DNA of 64,000 bases from Thysanoteuthis rhombus (GCA_963457665.1 OY735236.1:42362642-42426641), one strand, 5' to 3'; counted from the stretch's first letter, positions 46,736-57,415 are shown. The notes: generated by a model from the letters alone, not told the origin. Numbers and translations: made by a program.

Positions 46736-48284
46736 TTTTTTGTTTCTTTCACGTCAGAATATTTGCACATCTTGGAAAATAATTTGGAAGAATGTGTATC
46801 ATTTTTTTCCTCTCGTGGACGGAAGTGATGAGGATATTAATCAGTTTCATCATCCACTCTTTTGATTGAATATGTTAATTGATCAGTTTTTAATAGATCA
46901 GTCATTGATTTGCTTTCCCACAAGAGCAATTTTGACACAAGTTCACTTCAATGTGGAAACTTGCAAATGTACGTATGGGCTGTGCCCAAAACTGCTCATC
47001 TTTGCGACCAGTGTCCCGAGGACATCAGAGCATGCCTGATTCCTTTCACCTTTTAGTGCAATGGGGAGTTGTTGCCTTGTGGCTTACTGATCCCCACTAG
47101 ACTGAGCAAGCATAATTTTGCAATACCACACCTCTGCAATTATTGACTTGAAGCTAGAGTTGTTAATAGATCGATTGATCAAGATTTGAGATGGACTTTA
47201 GTTGATATTGTCGCATGAATAAAAGTGAAAGATTAACAAAGGAGAGTATTGGCAGATCCATCAGAATCCGAAATGTGAGATTCAAATTATGTTTCTGTGT
47301 TTTGTAAAATCCTCCACAGATTTTGGTTATTTTATCATTTGGTCTGTTTTTCCATTCTTGTCTCCTCATTTTTTATTAACAGGCAGAGAAAATCTGCAAT
47401 ATTCAATTATGCGAACAATTATAAACAAAGCTACAGTATTTTAACCCCCATTTATTCCAGCATTTTTTTTTACAATGTAGATGTTAATTTCAAGGAGGTT
47501 AACAACTGATCATACTTGCCTCCTTTCAACTGGAACTTTTCATTTTATTTTTCATTTCATCTGATGTAATAAATTCAAGAAACCTACAGGAGAGCTCCAC
47601 TGTCAATTTTGAGTGTTTTGGAGTGGTTTATGATATTGAGAGTTTAGGATTAATACATTTCCTTGGATTCCTTTCATTTAACTGAGTTTTTCCAACTCTT
47701 CATTCAGACTAATGTTGGACTGGGCAATGAAGATTCAACTTTTAAGCTATTTTTCAAGAAAAAATCAAGAGGGTCACATATGCTGTAAAAAATGGTAAAA
47801 AATCCCTTTTAAGGAGGGACAACAAAATATTCACCAAGTCAATGCTGGAAATATGAAACTTTTGAAATACAATTCTACATCATTGATGAGATTCATCTGG
47901 TTTTTCTAACCTGAACAAATCAATGTTTATTGCTACTTTTTTGCCTTAGATATTGATCTGAACTTGGAGACAAATGTTCTCAATTTTGACCATTAATTTG
48001 ATCTGTATGTTAGCTAGTATTTTCACTTATGCAAATTCTTTCAGTTGAGAGAAATAAATGCAATATATCTAGGTTTGAGAAAGGCTTAAAGAGAAAGTTT
48101 TCTATTGAATGCATAGTAAGTCTTAGTGTGGACTTTGATTTGCTTCAGGTTGAATAGGTTGGTGTTTTTACATTTGCAGATGTATGTTTTCTCCTCTGTT
48201 GCCTGTTGAAACATAGAAGGTAAGATAGAATAACCCTCTAATTGCAGATAACCTGAATTTCAGTCATTGCAATTCTATGTCTAA
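46736..48284. other. Unassigned stretch
   Basis: 46970-47110 has higher complexity and GC (GACCAGTGTCCCGAGGACAT, then CTTGTGGCTTACTGATCCCC), but no coding frame or repeat partner was recognised. Confidence 0.35.
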
Positions 48285-48750
48285 CTTGATTATCTTGCAA
48301 TGGACAAGAGCTTTTATCTTGCAATGGATAACTGTTTCCCTTCACGACCTGCTGCAGTTAAAAGGGTTAAGATTAAGAGTGAGAAAGCGAAAAGAGAAAA
48401 CAAAACCTCAATTATCTTAAAATTACAACATAGAACCACTGTAGTCACCAAAGGTGGTGAAAGATTCTATCCTTTTTTTTGTGTGTGTTTCAACGTTCCT
48501 GGCTATACTGTTTTGTCTACGAACTTGAAAAATGACCATTTTTTATTTTTGGACTTTTTTGGGGGTCTTATTCTGATAAGTTTTTAAAATTTTTAAAAAA
48601 ATTCTATTTCAGATGTTTTCTGGTGGAAAACACCAGTGATATCTTAAATAGAATTTATTCTGACCATATTTATTCTTTGATGGAATTTTTAAGTTTTGAT
48701 GCTATGGTTGTTCAATTATTGACAGTGATGGCAAGTTTAATATAGTTTCT
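48285..48750 (+). repeat. R9 plus R8 repeat
   Basis: 48285-48370 (TTGCAATGGACAAGAGCTTT, CTGCTGCAGTTAAAAGGGTT) matches 54925-55000. 48435-48750 (CCAAAGGTGGTGAAAGATTC, AGATGTTTTCTGGTGG, TGACCATATTTATTC) matches 25970-26360. The two parts may be one element. Confidence 0.6.
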
Positions 48751-49304
48751 TGTTCTTTTATATAAGATTTTCACCTTATGATTTCCTGATAATTGGAAAG
48801 GCTAATGTTAATGATAGTATTGAAAGTGAGAATATTAGTACTCCCCGCAAAAGAGAGACCTAAGATCGTTGTGTGAGTATCACTCTCTGGTGAGTTATTT
48901 TGGATTCACTTTAGACAAACCAAGGCATTGGAACTTTCCAGGAGAAACAAATTTCTTGGAAACGTGTTTAGCCAATGATAATCAGTAGTCCAAATAGTCA
49001 AAAATCTGATAGGGATATCAAAGAATTCATGAATAATAATAAAAAGCTTTTTGCAATTGATGTGATGGTTTTTCCAGATTGGTGCTGAGGAATTATGGCC
49101 AATGGTCAGATTGACTGAGCAGAATTATTTAATATCTCTTCACCCTCTTCCCTCTCTTACCAAGTTGTTGCGACTGCATTCCTTACTTGGTTTTAAAGAT
49201 AGTATCTTCGACTATGACTATCAATAAAAATGAAAGAGCAGCTGTTAGTGACTACAACAAAAGATCCATTTCTGTTGGATGGCTTGGTTGACAAGGGATT
49301 TGGC
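48751..49304. other. Unassigned stretch
   Basis: Nothing recognised. Confidence 0.4.
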
Positions 49305-49610
49305 TTTTCTTTTCTGTCTGAATTTCTGAGATGAGGAATTATCAATATTCTACACAGACTTATTCAAACTGTTGCTCTTTTCTTGGTTGTTACAATGTTT
49401 CGGCCACTGTACCCTCCAAACCTTCTACAGGTACCTATCATATTTAGTAACTTTCTTGGAATTTTTTTCTCTATATGTATTTGAGCAGAAATTGCATCAT
49501 ATCAAATTAACAAAAAATAACAGGAGGATCAACTAATACAAGATATACCGTTGCATGACCAGTGGAATGAGAACAGTCTACCCAGTGGATTAAATGAAGG
49601 GTTCTGTTCA
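49305..49610. repeat. R7 dispersed repeat, copy 2
   Basis: TCTGTCTGAATTTCTGAGAT, ACAATGTTTCGGCCACTG, CTCCAAACCTTCTACAGG and GGAATGAGAACAGTCTA match 9195-9480. Confidence 0.65.
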
Positions 49611-50159
49611 AAATTCTGAGAATGTTACGGAATTGGAGGTACCTGAAGATTGGAGGGTACAGCAGTCAAAACGTTGTGACTATAAAAACCAAGATGAGGA
49701 CAAGAGTTATTCAATGCATATCAAGGATTTTGCATTTTCTCATTCACCATCCATTACAGCCAATTTAGTACTCTTTCTGACATGTATCTTCTCTCAATAT
49801 ATACATATATCAAATCTATTATCTAAATTGACACCATAATTCTTTACTGGATTTCATTCTCTGTGTATTTTTCATGTAAGACAAACCGTATATATAAGAT
49901 ATGGCTGATATGAGATACAACACATGAGATAGGAGTTGCAGTTAGAGATTTCAAGGAAATCTCACAGATTTCATAAATATTTTGGTAAAATATGTCCATT
50001 GAGAGATTTTGATGCTATTAAAATTTTCTTTCTTGTTCTTATCTATTTTGAAAATTTTTTTTTGTGTTCTATCATTTGATAAACAAAAAGAATAATTTGT
50101 GCCAAATATTGTTTTTATTCAGTCCCAATATTTTCATTTTGATTGCACATATTTTATAC
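49611..50159. other. Unassigned AT-rich stretch, likely intron
   Basis: Directly upstream of the acceptor repeats and the candidate exon. No exon recognised in it. Confidence 0.4.
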
Positions 50160-50211
50160 CTATAATCATTGTATTATTTTCTTTCTTGATTATTCAGGCT
50201 ATGTAATGGGT

Positions 50212-50254
<43 letters not shown>

Positions 50255-50377
50255 GCTATAATGATTGTATTGTGTCATTATTCTCTACAGGGTATATAAT
50301 GTTTTACGTGTATGACAAATCACGAATATATTCCTCTTCCTAACGCTAACCTGTAACCCTTATCTTTCTTTTTTCAG
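50160..50377 (+). repeat. Triplicated 3' splice-site region, about 90-bp period
   Basis: Acceptor-like CAG ends at 50197, 50290 and 50377 (steps of 93 and 87). The first and third are followed by the identical GCTATGTAATGGGT, the second by GGTATATAATGTTT. The first two are also preceded by similar CTATAAT(C/G)ATTGTATT. A (TA)n microsatellite (50214-50250) lies in unit 1. The third has the best context: GCTAAC branch-like motif at 50345-50350, then CTTTCTTTTTTCAG. Confidence 0.75.
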
Positions 50378-50467
50378 GCTATGTAATGGGTGAGATGGAT
50401 CTCGATTGTCCTCTCAGTGTGTTGGATGTGGCAGAAGTTCTGCAGACAAAATATGCCTTCATATCAG
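50378..50467 (+). CDS. Candidate internal exon of a Dbl-family RhoGEF (MCF2/MCF2L-like), start of CRAL-TRIO domain
   Basis: The 90-bp segment is bounded by a strong acceptor (GCTAAC, pyrimidine tract, CAG) and a GTAAGG donor. It is in phase 1 at both ends: two bases, 29 codons, one base. The translation runs MGEMDLDCPLSVLDVAEVLQ then TKYAFIS, with the next codon starting G. In MCF2/MCF2L (Dbs) proteins the Sec14/CRAL-TRIO domain opens with a C-x-(A/L)-x-D-(I/V)-x-x-x-L-x-x-(R/K)-(F/Y)-A-(Y/F)-(L/I)-S-G pattern, which this fits. These proteins activate Rho/Cdc42 at membranes. The catalytic DH-PH exons are not in view and the following GGR..-type exon was not found. Assignment rests on recalled family pattern, not a search. 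An ATG at 50386 could alternatively make this a first coding exon. Confidence 0.5.
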
Positions 50468-51904
50468 GTAAGGCTTACTAGCAATTATTTTATACTTTTC
50501 TTTCTAGTCCCCCCAAAAATTTCAGAAAGAGAAATTGTCCTTCTGTGGTATTCAAAACAGAAGAAAAACTCAGAATCCTCTTTCAACTCCTGTGTTGTTT
50601 CATGCAGTTTTTTCTGTTGGCTAATTCTACATCAGCTCAATCCTGACTGACTGGTTCTTGTATTTGTATCTTGGTTATTCCTGGTAATGAATATAACTTC
50701 TGCTTACTTCAGCTGTAACTCAGTTCACTATCTGTTGCTCAATGAATGACTTCCTGTCTACAAAATGGTTTCATGACTCTTCATTCCCAGAATGAGGCTC
50801 TCTCACAAATGCACCTTGCAAAAACAAGACTTGGCACTCTGCTGAATGAGAAGGATAGGAAATGATGTTCCAATATTGCTGAGGGTACCCAACATTCAGC
50901 TTTGTATCAGTTTGGTCAAGCAGAAATCATGACTTTAGATTCACTTGATTGCTTTTGTCTTGTATTGGTGAAGATGTCTGGCAATTAAATGCAACCTAAT
51001 TTCATGTCTTTTCTTATTTACTCAAATTTTAGAGAAATTGAGTTTTTCTTTGGTGTAATTTGAAGAATTTGGTTCTGTTATAATCATCTCACCTCAACAG
51101 GTCAAGTGGACTCGGACTTCCCAGAAAATATTCCGAGTTTTTACCTCGAGTCAGAGTTGTTTATTTGCTAAAATTATGATATATGGTAGCAAATCTTGTT
51201 AATCATTACAGTATTCATCTAACTTGAATGTTTTATCTCTATGACATTGTGATCGAGTAGGTTTGTTATCATTTGCCCTTTGATCAGTATGTGTTGAACC
51301 TGGTTATTGAATGATACAGATTGGGTATCAAAATTCAAACCAGATCCTCAAAATCCTTTGAATTCAATTCAGTCTTCGGTAAACAGTGCCAACTCTGCAG
51401 GTGCTTGTCATGAGACTTTCCAAATTCAAATAGAAAGAATAGGAAAATGAATAAAAACAAGCAGAAAAATAGTAAAAACAAGAAAATTCCCTGATGTGAA
51501 GTAGGATTTTTCAGGAATATCTCCTTTGTATCCCAACAGAAAGTATTTAGTTGATAGAAACAATTGGCAAATCAAATCTCCTTACTGATGACAATCTCAG
51601 TCAGGCTTTAAAGGGTTCTGAAATTCAACTTATCCGAGGCGCCAGGAACTCAAGGTTGGTTCTGCTTAGAGCATAAAAATGACACTTAGAATGGAAAATG
51701 TCCGAGTTTGAGCTGTTATCAAAATAGGCAGGAAGAAATGTTCTATAATGATAATAATAATAATAATAATAATAATAGTGATAATTACATTCTATAATTT
51801 TTTTTGAATCTGTACTTGAAATAATATTTTAACTTTTTTATCATTGGGAAAAAGAAGTCAATATTCCAGCTAGTGCATAGTTTATACTTATACTCACAGA
51901 CACT

Positions 51905-51943
<39 letters not shown>

Positions 51944-52353
51944 TATACGTATTAAGTTCCTTTGATGATTATAGATTTTATTCACAGGCTTCATTCATTC
52001 TTTTGGGGTTTGTTCTCTTTCTCTGAATTCCCCGTTAGAAAGCCAAAAACCGAAACAAAATGGCCATTTAAGCTACAGCCATTTTCTCTCCCCACAACGA
52101 ACCCTTCACCTCACACCCCAACCCTCACACAACCTTTTTGATAAACAAAGAAAAACGGGCTTTAAATTTCTTTTGTTGTCTTTCTTCTTATTGAATGATT
52201 AAAGTTTTTCATGAACCAAATTTTTTGACAAAAACAAATGGTCAAAGAAGAAACATTTTGAGTCGAGTGAATTTCTCAGATAATCAAGTATTTATTGATC
52301 ACAAATGACTTCTGGGTCATTTATGATTGGTATGTATCATTATTGTATGACTA

Positions 52354-52355
<2 letters not shown>
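50468..52355. other. Unassigned, probable intron, with microsatellites
   Basis: (ATA)n at about 51748-51778 and (TA)n at 51907-51942. Otherwise AT-rich and without a recognised exon. Confidence 0.4.
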
Positions 52356-52400
<45 letters not shown>

Positions 52401-52420
52401 GATATATATATATAGATATA
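52356..52420. repeat. Interrupted (TA)n microsatellite
   Basis: TA run broken by G at several points. Confidence 0.9.
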
Positions 52421-52950
52421 ATATTTGTCTAATCAATATAACTATACAATTATGTTAATGTATGAAAATATTTTTTCCTTTGTATGGCTATTGTGTTGAA
52501 CATGATGTATAGAAAATTTGATATATCAAAAAATGTCAATCAAATGAGTAATTTTTTCTGTACTTCTAGAGCTTACTTCACTGTGATTTTGTGTGTGTGA
52601 GTGTAATCTTTTTAGCATCATGCAGAAATATATCCAAGATTGTGCGGAGTCTACATCTGTATAGATCGGTTGCTCCTACACTGCGAGGGAAAAACCAAGT
52701 CTGGTAGTACAGTGAGGTGCTGCTGGAGCACCCTGGGTTGGGAGTAATAATGCTTTGGTCCTGAAATCTTGTATGACTTTATGATCATCATTTGATGAAG
52801 GCTTTATTGGATGTAATGCTGTTGGTTTCATAGCAGTAGTTCTTTGAATTTATTGGGGGCTTATTGCCTTGTCCTCATACTGCATCATGATAGTGGGCCT
52901 CTTCAAGTATCTTTGTAAAAAAATCTTTCTCTCTATTATATTGGTCTCAT
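52421..52950. other. Unassigned stretch with a weak 5S-like segment
   Basis: 52630-52760 has higher GC. CTGGTAGTAC...CCCTGGG at 52700-52740 is faintly reminiscent of the 3' half of 5S rRNA, but too diverged to call. The target duplication TATATTGGTCTCAT ends this stretch. Confidence 0.2.
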
Positions 52951-53401
52951 GGGGGGGGGGGGGTATTTATTTACTATCCCACAGCAGCAAAATGTGACAC
53001 AAGGTCGAGCTTAACGTGCGAAGAATAGGAAACCATCCATCCAAAAAATGGCTCCAGCCGATGCGGCTACCGTTGAAAAGCTCATCGTGTCCGCCACGAA
53101 AGCGTCCACCAGGGGACCTGCTCCTTTAGCTGCAATGGAGCAGTGCTGCTCCAGGGAAACAGAGACCCCGCAGCTGGGCCGAGTAATATTGGGATAGCCA
53201 AAGGATGAGTCCAAAGGCCTCCCGTTGCACTTAGCAAACACAGCCTCAGTCAAACCTCATTGGCTAACGCTTGCACCGGCGCACTCGGTCTTTGATACCA
53301 CCCACACACCAATCTCTGGCCCATTCAATGGGCAAGTGTCGGTAACTGCGCCTCGGGTTGGAACAGATACTACACTTTGATCTCTAAGAAAAGGTCAGAA
53401 A
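52951..53401 (-). mobile_element. Retroposon with a U2 snRNA-like 5' end and 14-bp target duplication
   Basis: TATATTGGTCTCAT occurs at 52937-52950 and 53402-53415, flanking 451 bp that is clearly more GC-rich than its surroundings. Read on the minus strand, the element starts TTTCTGACCTTTTCTTAG, then AGATCAAAGTGTAGTATC + TGTTC. This matches the first ~45 nt of U2 snRNA, including GTGTAGTA, the branch-site recognition region, with one inserted A. The remaining ~400 bp does not match U2 and includes a GGAGCAGCACTGCTCC hairpin. The 3' end is AAATAAATA followed by a C13 run. The 80-codon minus frame (53011-53253) shows no known domain. Interpreted as a SINE or chimeric retroposed RNA. Confidence 0.7.
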
Positions 53402-53415
53402 TATATTGGTCTCAT

Positions 53416-54884
53416 TGACACCAAGCTTGTGGGAGTGTCAAATTTTGTAACAAATGAAGCAGACAACAGGAATGGATCTTCTTTGTTTGTTGGTTATGAT
53501 ATGGGATTATATGTTTATGAAAAATCTGGCTCAAGATTTGGTCTTGCAAACCAAAGTAATATTTTTATGAAAATGTATTACGTTTTTTCTATTAACCAGG
53601 TAGAGGCATTGAAATGTGCTGGTTTTGAATGTTGTAGGCAAGGCCACATACTGTAACTGTGGTAGATGAAAATGTGGCTGCTTAACTAAGGACTAAGTTT
53701 CAGTACGTTGCCTTGTCTCAAACATTCAAGATTTGTACACTTTCATGTCCCTACCACATTTTCCTTGCCTCAAAGATGCTATTTCTCCCCACAAAAATAA
53801 GTATGGAAAATATACTTGGGCCAAAAGTTACTTTTTTTGTAGGCCTATCGTATTTTTCTTCCTCCCTCCCAATTTTTGTAAGTCCAAATTCAAGTGCGTC
53901 CTTGAGGCAGCAAAATTCGGTATTTTGAGACTGACTTATGAAATGAAATAATAGAAAAAGGTTGACAATGAGTTTAATATTTTCACAGCAATCCAGCCCA
54001 ATTTTGTTTGATTCAGCAGTTTTTTTGTGTTATAAGTATTTTTATGGGTAATGAATAAAATTTATCTACCACCCATGGATATCTATGTATATCTTTTTTT
54101 TTATAAGTAAAAAGGGGGATTAGAGTGGAAATTGTTAGTTATTTATAAAATTCTTTCACCTGGCTGAAAGGATTGAAGGAAAATCTCGTGATCTCCAGTC
54201 TGATGCTCTGTTGAATTATTTCCGAGCTTCAATGCATTTGTTCTGCACTAATGTAAAATGTCTGCAATTTGAAACGATGAATAGAATTTGTTTGCGGTGC
54301 TCTTTGAGCTTCCGATTCTTCATTGCTTCAGTTTTATTGAATCTAGGACAAGACTTTCATGCCTCTATGCTCTTATAAATATCTCCTGTTCAGCTTTTAT
54401 TATTGTCCTTTTTTTTTTTTTTTTTTTCCTTTTTGAAACATCTTCATCTGCGTGTATGTAGAGTTTTGAATCTTTGTCTGTGTATACATAGAGTTTTGAG
54501 TGTTGTAAAGCTGTAAACTTTTGTATTATAAAGATTTGAAAGTTACTGCAGGATCTTGAGTGTGCGTTGTACTAACCAACATTTTTGGTGTTTAAGAAAG
54601 TATTGCATAATCACTTAGAATGTTATCTGTAGCCATTGTGAAGATTTCTTAGGAGTAAGAAATGTTGAAGTCTTTGTGTTTTTGCATGGATTTAATGTTT
54701 ACTTGAAAAGACTTATTTTCCAATGTTTTTATATGAAAGGAGATTGTAATAAAGTCTAAAAATGTATATTTGAAAAAATGACAACATTTTATTTGAACTA
54801 ATAAATTCGTCTCAAATGTTGATTGGTTATTTACTTTACCCCCAGGTTAACTTACCCATGAACTATGAATGGTGGATATTGGCA
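53416..54884. other. Unassigned AT-rich stretch
   Basis: Poly-T at 54412-54427. Frames near 53429-53951 have no recognised domain. Confidence 0.4.
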
Positions 54885-55010
54885 ACTCAGTTTTGTTTGT
54901 GTCAGGGCTTTTATATTGCAATAAATTACTTGCAATTGACAAGGGCTTTTATCTAGCAAGTGATAATGATTACACCTGCCACTTTCTGCAGTTAATAGGT
55001 TTAGCTTGCT
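54885..55010 (+). repeat. R9 repeat, copy 2
   Basis: CAATTGACAAGGGCTTTTAT, then TTCTGCAGTTAATAGGTTTA, match 48285-48370. Confidence 0.5.
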
Positions 55011-55214
55011 CAATGTAGGAGTATTCAGTTTCAAAAGGCAATTATCTTATTTTTTCTGAGTTCTATTTTCTATGTTGCTTAACCATTGGGCACCCCCCAC
55101 CTCCATGTGGAGGAAGTGCTGAAAAGATTTAGTCCTATGAATATCTACCCAGTTGATCTTTTATTGTCATATGCCCCTGTAAATCCAATAGAGGAATTTT
55201 TAAGTGGGAGATGA

Positions 55215-55500
55215 CCAACCCGGTAATGGCATGCACAGTAGATTCAGTGAGCCTTGTTCAAAATCTGGCTGAGATAATTTGTGTTCACTTTGCATGATTG
55301 CCCCCTTCAAATTGACCTTCATTTCCCCCCCAATATATAGGTAAAATAGCTCAGGATGGAGTGAGTGATGCCACTTCAGGTGTTAGTTGCCTCAGATTCA
55401 CATTTTGAATTGGCTGAGTTGATGGTAATGGGATATATGGAACCTGAGAGTCAGCTGAAGCCATAGCCAACATGGGGGCACTTCATACTCATTTGCTTAC
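55215..55500 (+). repeat. R2 dispersed repeat, copy 5, 5' part
   Basis: TTGTTCAAAATCTGGCTGAG, TGTGTTCACTTTGCATGA, GGTAAAATAGCTCAGGATGG and GGTGTTAGTTGCCTCAG. The CTTTGGACTACATCAG half is absent. Confidence 0.65.
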
Positions 55501-55708
55501 CCTTATTAGTACAGCTTTTCTGGAAATATTTGTACAGCCTAGTCATTGTGACACTTGATGTTGAGAGTTGATCAGTTCAATTTCAATGTTTGTTTTGCAC
55601 TCAGTTGATTATTACCTTAAGTGATTTGGATGCATCGAATTGGATGTCTATGCAAGATCTTTATGTTTGGATCATTTTGTAATGCATTTGCTGTTTGCTT
55701 TCAACTTC

Positions 55709-55925
55709 AAAGGGTAAGCCATTAGCAATCTTTGTCTTCTTTCATCCTAATTCCTGCAGCCCTTCATCACAGCTATTCAAATTGTCAGTCTATGGGAATG
55801 AGCAAACGGCGTGGATCAGAACTTTACTCACCGCCATAGACTTATGGTCTGAGTAGATGCGATGAGGTGCGGCTGAAATTAAGATGAAAGAAATACTAAT
55901 CAAAGATTGGTAATGGTTGACAAAG
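55709..55925. mobile_element. R6 MITE with long terminal inverted repeats, copy 2
   Basis: The left arm CCATTAGCAATCTTTGTC + TTCTTTCATCCTAATTCC is the inverse of the right arm GAAATTAAGATGAAAGAAAT + ACTAATCAAAGATTGGTAATGG. Arms ~45-55 bp, ~80% alike, around a ~85-bp centre that holds its own inverted words (CAGTCTATGG / CCATAGACTTATGG). Termini match copy 1 at 4162-4513. Confidence 0.7.
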
Positions 55926-56519
55926 CCTCATTTAATAGAATTGAGTCAAGATGATATTGCTACTTTGAAGTTTAAACTCGTTTAAAAATCTAATCACTTT
56001 TTGAAATTCTTAGTTTTAGTTTTCAAATTGAGAAAGAAATGTTATTGATCTCATTTTTTAGGTGTGTTAACATCTTTAGTACCTATGACTATCACTGATT
56101 GATGGGCTGACAAACACACAAAATTTTCCAATTTAGCTCTTTTGGAGCTAGATGTAGCTCCTTTTTTGTTTTTTGATATATTAACTCCTATAAATCACTG
56201 ACTGACAGATTTACTGAGACAAAATTTTAAAGGAAAAGGTTGTTGAAAGAGGGAGCTTTGAAATGAATGCAAGTTCATAAGGGGATTTTAAAGGAATCTG
56301 TGTTCAAACTAATGCTTCTATGGTCAGACTTTCAAGCTAGTTTTTATTCTTCATTTCCTTTTTAACATACTCTCCTTAGTATGGCTATTGTGCTTGACGA
56401 ATAGAACCCTAACACTGCATTCATTGCAATAAACAATTTTACATTACAAAAAACTGGTGTAGAATTTATTTTTTAATTGAAAAAACCAAAACAAAAACTG
56501 TTTATTCACTTTAAATTGA
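55926..56519. other. Unassigned AT-rich stretch
   Basis: Nothing recognised. Confidence 0.4.
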
Positions 56520-57415
56520 GAGTTTAGGACCAACCTGATTGGTTATACCTGACTGGCTATACATGTATGCATGTATGTGTCATGTGTACAGGCCACATGT
56601 CAGGGTTGAAAATTTAAACATTTACTCCTTATTATATCTTGAAGAATGTTTTTTGTTTACTGAAAATTCTTCCCCAAAATAAGTTACCACGTAAGTTTAT
56701 TCTAAATTTATCCTTTTCTTTTTGTCTATCAGTGTCAATCGGGAGGGTGCATTGGTTGTCTACCCTTCTTTTCAGGATTATTGGGATCGTCAAAAACCAG
56801 ATGATCCTAATAATCCTAAAAGGAATAGTTTACAACCAATGCATTCTCTTGATAGTCACTTATGGAGCTGAAACCTGGAACCTAACCAAGAGACAGACCT
56901 ACAAACTGACAAGTATGCAACGTGCGCATGAGAGAATTGTGCTCAACCTCACATGGAGAGGTAAAAAGACAGCACAGCTCCGTATACAAGGAAGAAAATG
57001 GGAATCAGAGACATCATAGAAACTATTAAAACTAAAATGGCAATGGGTAGGCCATGTTGCAAGAATGAAAGACAACTGATGGACATCACGACTCACAATA
57101 TGGATCACAAGTGATACTGAGGCCGACAAGAAACAAGATGGTGAGATGAACTAGATAAATTCAGAAAATACTGGCTCAGCATCACCCATGATAGAGAATT
57201 GTGGCAAATCCTGGGGAAGGTCTATGTCCAATGACGGATGTTAGAAGACTGATGATGATGATGAGTTACCACCACCTAACAATAGTTGAGAGAAGTAGAT
57301 TATTCATAGATGACCCCTTTTCCCAATTTTTTTCAACTGATCATCCCCAACATGGCATGTTGTCAAAAGATGTTTGATCATGGTTTCTTTTTGATGACCA
57401 ACCAGACCTGTTCTG
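56520..57415 (-). repeat. R1 dispersed repeat, copy 9, split by a LINE
   Basis: The left part (56520-56787) contains CTGACTGGCTATACATGTAT, GTGTACAGGCCACATG and CATTTACTCCTTATTA. The right part (57265-57415) contains TTGAGAGAAGTAGATTATTC, ACTGATCATCCCCAACATGG and TGACCAACCAGACCTGTTC. Together they give one reversed R1 interrupted by the LINE copy, so the LINE arrived later. Confidence 0.75.
56788..57264 (+). pseudogene. RTE-like LINE 3' fragment inside R1
   Basis: Restarts near VYNQCILLIVTYGAETWNL and continues SMQRAHERIVLNLTWRG, LKWQWVGHVARMKDN (with frame changes) and VWQILGKVYVQ, ending in (GAT)n at 57250-57264. 5'-truncated and dead. Confidence 0.85.

Noticed and set aside
53011-53253. 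80-codon minus frame as a gene
   Set aside because: Lies wholly inside a target-duplication-bounded retroposon and shows no domain.
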